From Paraburkholderia acidipaludis NBRC 101816 (GTDB taxonomy: Bacteria; Pseudomonadota; Gammaproteobacteria; Burkholderiales; Burkholderiaceae): a stretch of DNA of 64,000 bases. Shown here piece after piece: positions 25,617 to 35,677 of the stretch. Position numbers and translations under genes: made by a program. Below the pieces are notes generated by a model. It made no database searches, was not told where the DNA came from, and saw only the letters and a program-made list of their open reading frames with translations. Positions within the stretch are counted from its first letter, which is position 1; the number at the start of each line of letters is the position of its first letter. Location: the NCBI RefSeq assembly GCF_000684975.1, contig NZ_BAXZ01000006.1, positions 248,001 to 312,000 of the forward strand, given 5' to 3'.

Positions 25617-26687
25617 GTGGCTCACCGGTTTCTGGTCAAGGAGATAGCGCTACAGGCGGGAGTCGGACTCGCAACGGTCGATCGCGTGCTCAACGGCCGG
25701 GCGCATGTGCGCGAACACACGCGCAAGCGCGTCGAGCAAGCCATCCGGGAGCTCGAAAAGCAGGAGCTGCAACTGGCCACGGCCGGCCGCAAACTCGTGG
25801 TCGACGTGCTGGTCGAGGCGCCCTCGCGATTCGCCGACGAAATCCGGGATGCCCTCGAAGCCGAATTGCCGGGCCTGCATCCTGCCGTCTTCCGGCCGCG
25901 CTTCCTGATGCAGGAGACCATGACCACGGAGGACGTCATCGCGGCCCTCCGGGCAATCGGCCGTCGCGGCAGCCACGGGGTATTTCTGAAGGCGCGCGAC
26001 GTCCCCGAAATCGCCGAGGCGATCGGCGAATTGCAGCAGCGCGGCATTCCGGTGGTCACGATCTTCACGGACATTCCGCATTCGGGCCGCATCGCCTATG
26101 CGGGCCTCGACAATCGCGTCGCCGGCGCCACGGCGGCCTACCTCGTGGGACAGTGGGCCGGCACGCGGCCCGGCAGCGTCCTGATCACGATGAGCGACGA
26201 ACGCTTCCGTGGCGAGGAGGAACGGGAGATCAGCTTTCGGCGGGCATTGCGCATGCGTTACGCGCATCTCGCGCTGGTCGACGCAAGCGGCGGCCATGGT
26301 CTCGACGAGGCCACCGAAGCGCGCGTGCGCGCCGCGCTGGCCCGCCATGCCGATATCACCGCGGTCTACTCGATGGGCGGCGGGAATGTCGCGATCCTGC
26401 GCGCGCTGGCAGCGCTGCAGCGCGAGCCGGTGGTTTTCGTGGGTCACGATCTCGACCGCGACAATGTGCGCCTGCTGCGCGAAGGCCGGATCCAGGCGAT
26501 CCTGCATCACGACCTTCGGCAGGATATGCGCTCGGCCTGCCAGCACGTCATGCGCTTTCACAAGCTGCTGCCCGCCGCCGCCGTGTCGCCTTCGTCGTCG
26601 GTGGTGGTGGTCACGCCCGAAAGCATTCCGGAACATATCGCCAGCCGCTATGCGCGCCATGGCCGCCATGACCACCATGACCGATAA
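25617..26687 (+). CDS. LacI-family transcriptional regulator
   Basis: A 356-residue regulator: N-terminal LacI HTH (VKEIALQAGVGLATVDRVLNGRAHVREHTRKRVEQAI) and a periplasmic-binding-protein-like ligand domain (VVTIFTDIPHSGRIAYAGLDNRVAGATAAYLVGQW, VYSMGGGNVAILRAL, VVFVGHDLDRDNVRLL). The GTG at 25617 is preferred because GGAGG lies 8 bases upstream; an ATG at 25602 overlaps that site. The C-terminus is His-rich (RHGRHDHHDR). It is divergent from the dioxygenase gene and 54 bases ahead of the asparaginase gene, so it could control either. A sugar or nucleoside ligand is typical of the family. Confidence 0.9.
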   Translation: MAHRFLVKEIALQAGVGLATVDRVLNGRAHVREHTRKRVEQAIRELEKQELQLATAGRKLVVDVLVEAPSRFADEIRDALEAELPGLHPAVFRPRFLMQETMTTEDVIAALRAIGRRGSHGVFLKARDVPEIAEAIGELQQRGIPVVTIFTDIPHSGRIAYAGLDNRVAGATAAYLVGQWAGTRPGSVLITMSDERFRGEEEREISFRRALRMRYAHLALVDASGGHGLDEATEARVRAALARHADITAVYSMGGGNVAILRALAALQREPVVFVGHDLDRDNVRLLREGRIQAILHHDLRQDMRSACQHVMRFHKLLPAAAVSPSSSVVVVTPESIPEHIASRYARHGRHDHHDR

Positions 26688-26741
26688 GCGGCTCGTGTAC
26701 CATCGTTCCGATCTCACGCACCTCTCGCCGGGGAACCCCAG

Positions 26742-27827
26742 ATGGCAACACCTGCTCTCGAACCCGCCGTCACCGTCTATCGTGGCGGCATCGTCGAAAA
26801 CACCCACCGGGCCCATGTCGCCGTGGTCGATGCCGACGGCCGGCTGCTCTATGCGTGGGGCGATCCGCACCGCGTGACGCTCGTGCGCTCGGCGGCCAAG
26901 CCTGCGCAGGCGCTGGCCGTCGTCGAGACGGGGGCGCTCGAGCGTTTCGGCTTCGACGACGCCGACCTCGCGCTCATGTGCGGTTCGAACAGCAGCGAAG
27001 ACCGGCACGTCGAACGCACGCGCCAGATGCTCGCGAAGGCGGCAGCCGAGGAATCGGACATGCGCTGCGGCCCGCACACGCCGTTGTCGGACGCCGTCTA
27101 CCGCAACTGGATCAAGCGCGACTTCACGCCGGGACCGGCATGCAGCAACTGCTCCGGCAAGCACGCGGGCATGCTCGCGGGCGCGCGCGCCATCGAGGCT
27201 CCGATCGAGGACTATCACCTTCCGGGGCATCCGCTGCAAACGCGCGTGCGCCAGACCGTCGCGCAGGTCTGCGGCCTGCCCGACGACGGCGTGCAGTGGG
27301 CCATCGACGGCTGCAACCTGCCTACGCCCGCCTTTCCCCTCGACCGGCTGGCGCGCCTCTACGCCAAGCTCGCCGACGCCGCGGACCGTAGTGCCGGCGC
27401 CCAGGCGAACGGCGCCGCCGAAGCCCCTGCACGCACCGCGGCGCTCGCGCGCCTCTACCGCGCCATGACCTCGCACCCGGAGATGGTCGCGGGCGAAGGC
27501 CGCTTCTGCACGGCGCTCATGGAGACGTTTGAAGGCGCGCTGGTCGGCAAGGTCGGCGCGGAAGGCAGCTATGCGATCGGCGTGCGCGCTTCCACGCAAA
27601 CCGCCCCGCACGCCGGGCCGCGCGCGCTGGGGCTCGCGGTCAAGATGGAGGACGGCAACCAGACGGCGCTCTACGCGGTCGTCATGGACGTGCTGGCCCA
27701 GCTGGGCATTGGCACGCCGGCCCAGCACGCGGCGCTCGCGCGCTTCCACGCGCCGCGGATTTCCAACACGAAGGGGGTCGAAACCGGGCAGGTCACGGCG
27801 AGGCTTGCGCTGCGGGCGCGTACCTGA
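26742..27827 (+). CDS. L-asparaginase (asparaginase II type)
   Basis: A 361-residue protein of the Rhizobium-type (thermolabile, AnsA/asparaginase II Pfam) family, which hydrolyses asparagine to aspartate and ammonia and is unrelated to the E. coli enzymes. Family motifs: YRGGIVENTHRAHVAVVDADG, RSAAKPAQALAVVETGA, MCGSNSSEDRH, NCSGKHAGMLAGAR (catalytic Ser and Lys and zinc-ligand region), WAIDGCNLPTPAFPL and VAGEGRFCTALME. A GGGGAACC ribosome site precedes ATG 26742. It follows the LacI gene closely and may share its transcript. Confidence 0.92.
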   Translation: MATPALEPAVTVYRGGIVENTHRAHVAVVDADGRLLYAWGDPHRVTLVRSAAKPAQALAVVETGALERFGFDDADLALMCGSNSSEDRHVERTRQMLAKAAAEESDMRCGPHTPLSDAVYRNWIKRDFTPGPACSNCSGKHAGMLAGARAIEAPIEDYHLPGHPLQTRVRQTVAQVCGLPDDGVQWAIDGCNLPTPAFPLDRLARLYAKLADAADRSAGAQANGAAEAPARTAALARLYRAMTSHPEMVAGEGRFCTALMETFEGALVGKVGAEGSYAIGVRASTQTAPHAGPRALGLAVKMEDGNQTALYAVVMDVLAQLGIGTPAQHAALARFHAPRISNTKGVETGQVTARLALRART

Positions 27828-27879
27828 AACCGGTACGGAATTACCGGAACGGTACTCGCTGCCTGCCCCGACGCGCCCG

Positions 27880-30150
27880 TCAAAGCAACGCCACCACCTT
27901 CACGTCGCTGCGGTCCGCCGCCGCGACCACCTTGCCGTCCACGCGCCGGAACGTGAGCGTGACCGTCGACTTGCCCACGCGCAGATCGCCGATCTCGAGC
28001 CAGTCGATGCCTTCGGGCAGCATCGGCTCCTCGACGCGCACTTCGTGGCGCGCCGCATCGATCGAAATGCCGAGGCACGCTTCGAGCATCATGAACGGCG
28101 AACCGGCCGCCCAGGCCTGCGGCAGACAGGCGACCGGATAAGCCGTCGGCGGCTCGCCGCGGCGGCGCGGGAAACCGCAGAAGAGCTCGGGCAGGCGCAT
28201 GTCGAAGGTGACCGCCGCTTCGAAGAGCGCCTGCAGCAGACGCACCGCAGCCTCCTTGTGGCCATAGCGCGCGAGCCCGCGCGCGCAGAGCGCGTTGTCG
28301 TGCGGCCAGACCGAACCGTTGTGATAAGCCATCGGGTTGAAGCGCGCCTGCCCGGCGGCAAGCGTGCGCACGCCCCAGCCCGTATGGAACAGCGCCGATT
28401 CGAGCGTGCGCGCCACGCTGCGGCCGCGCTCGTATTCGGGCAGGCCGAAGGCGAGCAGATGCCCCGCGTTCGAAGCGAGCACGCGGCATAGCTCGCCGTG
28501 GCCGTCGAGCGCGATGCCGTAAAAGTCCGACTCCGGCATCCAGTACTTTTCCTCCACGCACTGGCGGATTTTCGAGGCGCGCGCCGCGTAACGAATGGCT
28601 TCCTCGGTCAGCCCACGGTGGGTCGCGAAACGCGCCATCGTGTCGAACGCGGCGCTCGCGTAGGCTTGCACTTCCACGAGCGAGATCGGACCGTCGGGGA
28701 AGCGTCCGTCGGCGTGGAACACCGAGTCGTGGCTGTCCTTCCAGCCCTGGTTCGCGAGGCCGCCTTCCGATTCGCGCCGGTAATCGAGCAGACCGAGCGC
28801 GTTGCGGTCGCACACGCCCGATACCCACGCCGCCGCGCGTTCGAGCTCCGGCCACAGTTCGTCGATCAGCGCCGTGTCGCCCGTGCGCTCAACATACGCG
28901 CCCGCCAGCACAACGAAGAGCGGCGTGGTGTCCACCCCGCCGTAATAAAGCGCGAACGGCACCTCGCCCGTGGCGGCCATTTCGCTCTTGCGCATCTCGT
29001 GCATGATCTTGCCGGGCGCCGCGTCGCGGAACGCGGAGTTCTCGCGCGCCTGGTGCGCCGCGAGAAAGCGCAGCACGCCGCGCGCGAGCGCGGGTGTGAG
29101 CCACAGCGTCTGCAGCGAGGTGATGACCGCGTCGCGCCCGAACGGCGTGGAGAACCACGGAATGCCCGCATAGGGATACGGGCCCGTCGGCAGATCGGTG
29201 GTCAGCAGGCCGAGGTCGGCGATCGAGCGGTTGATCCACGCGTTGAAAAGCGGGTTGCTCGAACGCACGCGCGCCGTCGCGCGGCGGCGCTCGCGCATCA
29301 CGATGTGCGAATCGACGAGCGCCGCGCGCACGGCCGCCCGGCCCACACGCAGCCCTTTTCCGTCGGCGAGGCAATGCTCGGGCTGGATGATGCTCGCGCT
29401 CGGCGCGTCGGGCGCGGCGCCCTCCAGCGGCTCGACCGCGATCGCCACGGTCAGGTAGACCGAGTCGCAAGCCTGGGCGGGAAGCGCCACCGAAAAGTCC
29501 GCGCGGTCCGCGAAGAGCTTGTCCGGCGTGGGCGAGAACTCGATGCGCACGCGCCGCGCGACCTTGTCGCGGCCGATGTATTCGAGCCGCACCTCGCCGT
29601 CCTCCACGCGCGCGGGAGCGAGCGTGCCCCGCACTTCGCGCTTGAGGCCGCGCACTTCGAACATGTCGCGGAAATCGCTCGCGAACGAGATCGAAAGCGG
29701 CACGACGGCGTCTTCGGTGCCGTAGTTCGTGAGCTCGATGGCCTCGGTCATCATCGTGCCCGAGAGCACGCGCGAGCGCTGCACGTGGATCACGCCTTCG
29801 GGCGTGGTCGAGCCGCCGAGCGGCGGCAGCGGACGATTCGTGAGATGCGCGGTGAAAGCGGTGTTATCGCTGCTCACGCTGCCCGAGAGCAGCGACGGCA
29901 CGCGCCCGCCGAAGGTGAGACGCAGCGACGAGAGCACGCGTGTGTCGTTGACGAAGAGACCGTCGTCGATGCCGGTGAGGTCGCCGAGCGGATCGTTGAC
30001 GATGAAGGTGTCGCCCGACTTCAGCACATGCTGGGTCGCGCTGGCGACCTCGGGGGTTTCGGGCGCGATGAACGCGCCGTCCGTGTCGTGTGCGGGGTGG
30101 TCCACGCCGCCCGAATGGGTGACGCCGCCGAGTGCTTCTGGATCCTGCAT
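27880..30150 (-). CDS. Glycogen-debranching-type glycosidase
   Basis: A 756-residue protein with an N-terminal beta-sandwich (glycogen-debranching N-terminal type: HVLKSGDTFIVNDPLGDLTGIDDGLFVNDTRVLSSLRL) and a C-terminal (alpha/alpha)6 barrel with conserved Trp/Asp/Glu-rich stretches (YPYAGIPWFSTPFGRDAVITSLQTLWL, GLANQGWKDSHDSVFHADG, YHNGSVWPHDNALCARGLARYG). It probably hydrolyses alpha-1,6 or related glucosidic bonds in storage glucans or trehalose-type glucans. ATG 30150 was chosen; the preceding frame is intergenic. No glycogen synthesis genes lie beside it, which is unusual for this enzyme. Confidence 0.88.
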   Translation of the reverse strand: MQDPEALGGVTHSGGVDHPAHDTDGAFIAPETPEVASATQHVLKSGDTFIVNDPLGDLTGIDDGLFVNDTRVLSSLRLTFGGRVPSLLSGSVSSDNTAFTAHLTNRPLPPLGGSTTPEGVIHVQRSRVLSGTMMTEAIELTNYGTEDAVVPLSISFASDFRDMFEVRGLKREVRGTLAPARVEDGEVRLEYIGRDKVARRVRIEFSPTPDKLFADRADFSVALPAQACDSVYLTVAIAVEPLEGAAPDAPSASIIQPEHCLADGKGLRVGRAAVRAALVDSHIVMRERRRATARVRSSNPLFNAWINRSIADLGLLTTDLPTGPYPYAGIPWFSTPFGRDAVITSLQTLWLTPALARGVLRFLAAHQARENSAFRDAAPGKIMHEMRKSEMAATGEVPFALYYGGVDTTPLFVVLAGAYVERTGDTALIDELWPELERAAAWVSGVCDRNALGLLDYRRESEGGLANQGWKDSHDSVFHADGRFPDGPISLVEVQAYASAAFDTMARFATHRGLTEEAIRYAARASKIRQCVEEKYWMPESDFYGIALDGHGELCRVLASNAGHLLAFGLPEYERGRSVARTLESALFHTGWGVRTLAAGQARFNPMAYHNGSVWPHDNALCARGLARYGHKEAAVRLLQALFEAAVTFDMRLPELFCGFPRRRGEPPTAYPVACLPQAWAAGSPFMMLEACLGISIDAARHEVRVEEPMLPEGIDWLEIGDLRVGKSTVTLTFRRVDGKVVAAADRSDVKVVALL

Positions 30151-30247
30151 CGTCTGGCTCCTGTGTCGATCGGTTCGCTTCCGTTCGATTGTAGAGGCTT
30201 CCGCCGCGGCCGACGAAACGCATGCGCGAACCGCAAGAAACATGCGC

Positions 30248-30281
30248 AAAAAAGCGCCTGCACGCGGTCGCGTGCAGGCGC
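30248..30281 (-). terminator. Intrinsic terminator of the citrate synthase gene
   Basis: GCGCCTGCACGC and GCGTGCAGGCGC form a perfect 12-base stem with a 4-base loop (30254-30281), followed on the minus strand by six T residues (30253-30248). It lies 24 bases after the citrate synthase stop. Confidence 0.92.
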
Positions 30282-30304
30282 CTTCTGACAACGACCCGTG
30301 CCGC

Positions 30305-31606
<1,302 letters not shown>

Positions 31607-31857
31607 GTCTTGTCCTTGAGTGGCTGTCACATCGCACATGCCGCAGCGCGGGACCCCTAGAACAGCGGGTGGCATCGCTGCGACCACGTGGCGCATTCTA
31701 CGGCCCTGCGCGGCAACGATTGACAACTATTCCGGCAACAATGCCTCTTCACTTACGCAACGCTCATGGCTTTCAGCCGCCTTCCACGCACTTATTGCAA
31801 CAATATTTTGCTCTTGCAGTGCAACATCTCGCCCTCAGTTCTGCGATACTCCGACGC

Positions 31858-31914
31858 ATGCAGAGACTTCCCCTATTGACTTTGCATGTCACTCTGCTGG
31901 CCTGCCTTGTTTAG
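31858..31914 (+). CDS. Candidate Leu-rich leader peptide
   Basis: An 18-codon open frame, MQRLPLLTLHVTLLACLV, with seven Leu codons (CTT, CTA, TTG, TTG, CTG, CTG, CTT). Its stop codon lies inside the hairpin of an intrinsic terminator and it ends 55 bases before the next gene. This is the arrangement of a transcription-attenuation leader. No clear ribosome site precedes the ATG, which weakens the case. Confidence 0.35.
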   Translation: MQRLPLLTLHVTLLACLV

Positions 31915-31927
31915 GCGGGCCTTTTTT
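31899..31927 (+). terminator. Intrinsic terminator or attenuator before the orphan gene
   Basis: GGCCTGCC and GGCGGGCC (31899-31906 and 31914-31921) pair in an 8-base stem with one G-U and a 7-base loop, followed by six T (31922-31927). It points in the plus direction. The upstream gene (citrate synthase) is transcribed away, so there is no conventional gene whose end it could serve; it must end a leader transcript or a small RNA. Confidence 0.75.
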
Positions 31928-31969
31928 CTCTAGCCACACGTGCTTGAAGCAAAATGTAAGGAATAGCAG

Positions 31970-32371
31970 ATGAATATTTCGATCGACACCCTGTTTGCGG
32001 AAGACGAACTGGCCGAAGGTTCCGTCGTCACGGCACTGAACCATCAGGACATCGTGGTTGCGCTGTCCGCCGCGCTGGCGTCCGAACGTGTCGCCGTGCT
32101 GCACATGCTGTACCCGCGCACCGACGCACGTACGCACCGCAGCCTCGATCACCTCGTCGACAAGCTGCACGGCCATGGCCTGCACCAGGTCGCGCGCCTC
32201 GTCTCGCAGGAAGCGCACTACCTTGTCTTCAAGGACCCCGTGAAGGCACGGAAGGCTTTCCATGAGATCCGCAACGACTCGCTCGCCATCGGCGTGCATC
32301 TCTACTACGCCGGCCTCGTAGGCGAAGCCGCCGAGCACGCACTCGACGCCCACGCGCAGTCCCGCGACTAA
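31970..32371 (+). CDS. Uncharacterised 133-residue protein
   Basis: I do not recognise this family. It is a soluble, mainly helical protein without signal peptide or membrane helices, fairly rich in His (HMLYPRTDARTHRSLDHLVDKLHGHGLHQVARLVSQEAHYL; later HLYYAGLVGEAAEHALDAHAQ). Codon use is host-like and an AAGGAAT ribosome site precedes ATG 31970, so it is a real gene. It is divergent from citrate synthase and preceded by the Leu-rich micro-ORF and terminator. The regular His spacing could bind a metal, but that is speculation. Confidence 0.75.
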   Translation: MNISIDTLFAEDELAEGSVVTALNHQDIVVALSAALASERVAVLHMLYPRTDARTHRSLDHLVDKLHGHGLHQVARLVSQEAHYLVFKDPVKARKAFHEIRNDSLAIGVHLYYAGLVGEAAEHALDAHAQSRD

Positions 32372-32389
32372 GACACCGGTTCACCGGGC

Positions 32390-32444
32390 CTCGCAGAAGG
32401 CCGCCCGGCCGGGCGGTCTTCCGCGAGGGCTGGCCCTCGCCGGG
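32390..32444. terminator. Double hairpin between convergent genes
   Basis: A near-perfect 26-base palindrome centred on CCGCCCGGCCGGGCGG (32401-32416, flanked by GAAG and CTTC) is followed by a second hairpin, GCGAGGG-CTGG-CCCTCGC (about 32,423-32,440). They sit between the orphan gene and the convergent alpha/beta hydrolase. No T-tract follows, so termination may be bidirectional and hairpin-driven. Confidence 0.6.
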
Positions 32445-32486
32445 CGTCCTTCATCCCCTCTCAACCCGCCCTTCGCAGCGCGCCCG

Positions 32487-33332
32487 TCAGCGCCCGTGCC
32501 CGCTCACGAACTGATCGACGAGCATATTGAACTCGGCCGGCCGCGCGAGGTTCATGCCATGCGAGGCGCCATTCACGGTCTCGCGGCGCACGTCGGGAAT
32601 CCACGCATCCAGCGCCGCCACGGCGCGATGGAACACGGCCGGACTCAGTTGCCCATCTACCAGCAGCACCGGACACGCCACCTGCTCCGCGTCATCGCGG
32701 GTATAGGCCGCGAGCGGATCGCGAAACTGGGGGCCAAGGGTATGGGCGTTGTCGGTCGCCATGCGGCGGAACGAATGCGTGCTCTTCGCCCAGAAGCCGG
32801 GCCGGCTGACCGAGTCGACGAAAAGCTCCAGTCCCGCGTCCACTTCGCCTGACGCGATCAACTGCACCGCGCGGGCGCGCAGCGCGTTGACGGTCTCGGG
32901 CAGTTGCGCGAGCGTCTGCCCCGGCATCCGCACGGGACCGCCCGGATCCGCCAGCGTGAGCGTGCGCACGAGCTGCGGATGGCGCCGCGCGAAATGAAAC
33001 GCCACGTTGCCGCCGCGGGAATGCCCGATCACATGGGCCGGCCCGGCACCGAAAGCTTCGATGAACTCGCCGATTTCGTCGGCATGGCGGCTCCAGCTGA
33101 AGGGCCGGCCGCGCGCCGCGTCGGGCGCGGGCCAATAGTGCGTGAGACTCACGGAAACGCAGCGGTAATGCTGTGCGAGGCCCGCAAGCTGAGGTTGCCA
33201 GTAGCGGTAGTCGCAGAGCGAGCCGTGCACGAACAGCAGCAGTTCGCCCTCGCCGCGTTCGACAAAGGGCATGGGCACGCCGCCGGGCAGTTCGACGAAC
33301 GACCCGGGCGCGGGAAAGACGGCTTGATTCAC
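32487..33332 (-). CDS. Alpha/beta hydrolase
   Basis: A 281-residue serine hydrolase. Seen: oxyanion region FVHGSLCDYRYW, nucleophile elbow GHSRGG (catalytic Ser), acid region LLVDGQLSP and catalytic His in NGASHGMNLARP. The cap region between has the ALRARAVQLIASGEVDAG type found in esterases and haloperoxidase-like proteins. The start is GTG 33332 (MNQAVFPAPGSFVEL), with no strong ribosome site. It is monocistronic. Substrate unknown. Confidence 0.88.
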   Translation of the reverse strand: MNQAVFPAPGSFVELPGGVPMPFVERGEGELLLFVHGSLCDYRYWQPQLAGLAQHYRCVSVSLTHYWPAPDAARGRPFSWSRHADEIGEFIEAFGAGPAHVIGHSRGGNVAFHFARRHPQLVRTLTLADPGGPVRMPGQTLAQLPETVNALRARAVQLIASGEVDAGLELFVDSVSRPGFWAKSTHSFRRMATDNAHTLGPQFRDPLAAYTRDDAEQVACPVLLVDGQLSPAVFHRAVAALDAWIPDVRRETVNGASHGMNLARPAEFNMLVDQFVSGHGR

Positions 33333-33468
33333 GGCGAGAAACGATGAGAACGACGACGCGCCGGCTAGGCCGCGCGCGGGACGTATCGGGAAAAAGGCGC
33401 CATTGTCCCACGTTGTGGCACAACGCGTGTACTGCGCACGGCGGCGCCCGGCTGCCGGTGCGGCTCGC

Positions 33469-34515
33469 TTACTCGAACACGCACGCGTCGAGGCAGGCCG
33501 CGGCGGCGCCCGCGCCGCGCACGGCGCAGGTCAGCGGCTCGTCGGCCACGCGCACGGCAACGCCCAGCTCGCGGGCGAGGCACTGGTCGAGCCGCCCGAG
33601 CAGCGCGCCGCCGCCCGTCAGCACGATGCCGTGATGCGCGATGTCGGTGATGAGTTCGGGCGGCGCGGTTTCGAACACCTGGCGCACCACGCCGATCACC
33701 TGGCGCAGCGGCGCGGCGAGCGCGTCCGCAATGTCGTGGCTCGACAGCTCGATCGTGCGCGGCAGGCCGTCTTCGACACTGCGCCCGGTCGCGCGCATGG
33801 TCTCGACCGGCTCGCCATGCAGCGCGCTGCCAATGGTCTTCTTGACGTGCTCCGCAGTCTGCTCGCCGAGCACGACGCCATAGAGCCCGCGTATGTAATT
33901 GACGATGGCGCGGTCGAATTCGTCGCCGCCCACCCGTACGGAGCCGCTGCAGGCCACGCCGCCCAGTGCGATCACGCCGACCTCGGTGGTGCCGCCGCCG
34001 ATATCGACCACCATCGAGCCGGTCGCCGACGAGACCGGCAGCCCCGCCCCCACCGCCGCCGCCAGCGACTCGCCGATCAGGTTCACGCTCGCGGCGCCCG
34101 CGGCCAGCGCGGTTTCGCGAATCGCGCGGCGCTCGACATGATTGGCCGAAGCCGGCACGCACACCGTAAATGCCGCGCGCCGCCCGAACAGGCGGCGCGG
34201 CTGCGCCATCGCCACGAAGCGGCGCATCATGTGGCCGGCCGCCGGGAAATCGGCGATCACGCCGTGGCTCAAGGGGCGCACGGTCTCGAGATTCATGGGG
34301 GTGCGGCCGAGCAGATCGCGCGCCTCGCGCCCCACCGCGGCAATCGTCGGCTCGCCGGCCTTCGTGCCGCGCTCGAAGCAGACCACCGAAGGCTGGTTCA
34401 GGACGATGCCCTCGCCCGCCGTGAAGATCAATGTGTTCGCCGTGCCGAGATCAACCGCCACGTCGTCACGGGACAGCCTTGTCAGGAAGGAGGAATGCGG
34501 CTTCGCTCGAGCCAT
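33469..34515 (-). CDS. MreB/actin-like paralogue
   Basis: A 348-residue bacterial actin homologue. The nucleotide-binding motifs are kept: phosphate-1 VAVDLGTANTLIF, phosphate-2 VVDIGGGTTEVGVIALGG and the adenosine loop GIVLTGGGALLGRLDQ; the middle GDEFDRAIVNYIR...LGEQTAEHVKKTIGSA is typical of MreB. MreB forms filaments under the inner membrane and guides wall synthesis. The usual mreC, mreD, mrdA and rodA genes are missing here, so it is a solo paralogue. The N-terminal amphipathic helix is replaced by MARAKPHSSFLTRLSRD, so membrane binding may differ. Function beyond MreB-like polymerisation is unknown. Confidence 0.9.
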   Translation of the reverse strand: MARAKPHSSFLTRLSRDDVAVDLGTANTLIFTAGEGIVLNQPSVVCFERGTKAGEPTIAAVGREARDLLGRTPMNLETVRPLSHGVIADFPAAGHMMRRFVAMAQPRRLFGRRAAFTVCVPASANHVERRAIRETALAAGAASVNLIGESLAAAVGAGLPVSSATGSMVVDIGGGTTEVGVIALGGVACSGSVRVGGDEFDRAIVNYIRGLYGVVLGEQTAEHVKKTIGSALHGEPVETMRATGRSVEDGLPRTIELSSHDIADALAAPLRQVIGVVRQVFETAPPELITDIAHHGIVLTGGGALLGRLDQCLARELGVAVRVADEPLTCAVRGAGAAAACLDACVFE

Positions 34516-34796
34516 GTCGGTCTTTATGCGCGGTCTTTTGTACGATTAGGGACGGCCCCGCCAACGGCCCGCCCCGTCGGAACCCGGCAATGCGTCACGC
34601 TGGCCGCACCCCGGGCGGATCGGACTTTGCGGGCCTTTCCGGGTCCATCGGTTGCCTTGTTGCTGCCTCATCGGCTGCACCATTGGGCGTATTAACGGCC
34701 AAAGCCGCGGCAGACTTTAGCCGCGCCAAAAATAACCGTGCAGCTTAGCCGCGCAATATGTATCGAATAAGTCACGCGGCGGGGGCCGCGCAGGCC

Positions 34797-35450
34797 TCAA
34801 AGACGCGATTCCAGCGCCCGCACGAGCGCATCCCGGCCGAGCAGCACGCCCTGCGGCGTGATCGTGTGGCCGACGCCCGGCAGCACATAGGCCGCGACGG
34901 CATACCCCGCGTCGCTGAAGGCGATGGCCGCGCGCTCGAGTTCCTGCACCGGAATCACCTCGTCGTCCTCGCCATGCACGAGCGTAAGCGCCGTCCGGCT
35001 TTTCGCGGCCACGGGCGAGACGAGCCGCCCGGCATAGGCGACGACGGCCGCCGCGCCTTCGGGCCGCGTCGCGACGTGGTGCAGCGACATGATCGAGCCT
35101 TGCGAAAAGCCGACGAGCGCCAGCGCGTCGTACCCCAGCCCCCAATGCGCGAGTTCGGCGTCGAGCCGCCCACGCAGCACCGCCGCCGCCTGCGTGACGC
35201 GCGCCTCGCGATTGCTCTCGCCGATGTCGCGCAAGCTGAACCACTGCCGGCCGCCGAATCCGCCGTCGAACGGTTCGCTGCCGTCGAGCGATGCGAACGC
35301 GACACCCGGCAGCGCGTCGCGCCACGTGTCGGCCAACGGCAGCAGATCGCGCGCGTTGCTGCCCACGCCATGCAGCAGCACGACGAGCGCGCGCGCGCTG
35401 CCCCCGGCCGGCGCAAGCCGCCAGCCGCCATCGAACGATTCCCAGCTCAT
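34797..35450 (-). CDS. Alpha/beta hydrolase (phospholipase/carboxylesterase type)
   Basis: A 217-residue serine esterase of the YpfH/carboxylesterase 2 type. Seen: VVLLHGVGSNARDLLPLA, the nucleophile elbow GFSQGS, acid region LVHGEDDEVIPVQ and the catalytic His in LPGVGHTITPQG. AGGGGAC precedes ATG 35450. The 281 bases between it and the MreB gene hold no gene and presumably the mreB promoter. It likely cleaves short acyl esters; the natural substrate is unknown. Confidence 0.88.
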   Translation of the reverse strand: MSWESFDGGWRLAPAGGSARALVVLLHGVGSNARDLLPLADTWRDALPGVAFASLDGSEPFDGGFGGRQWFSLRDIGESNREARVTQAAAVLRGRLDAELAHWGLGYDALALVGFSQGSIMSLHHVATRPEGAAAVVAYAGRLVSPVAAKSRTALTLVHGEDDEVIPVQELERAAIAFSDAGYAVAAYVLPGVGHTITPQGVLLGRDALVRALESRL

Positions 35451-35677
35451 TGGAAGTCCCCTGTTGCCCCATCGACAAGTTGTGGTGCCGAACGCAGCCG
35501 CAAGCATACGCCGAGCCCGCGTGCCGCGTGCCGCCGCGTAACCGGATGCCCCTCTATGTCGTGGGGATGCTGGCCGCGGCGCCGATGGCCCCATCCGATT
35601 GCGGTTAAGCTTGGCGCAAACCCGGGCGGCCCGCGCCCCCGCAGCGAAACAACACGCCAGACACGCGGAGAACCAGC

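Noticed and set aside
25650..27749. A roughly 700-codon open frame opposite the LacI and asparaginase genes
   Set aside because: The plus-strand frames match known families over their whole length; the antisense product has no recognisable motif.
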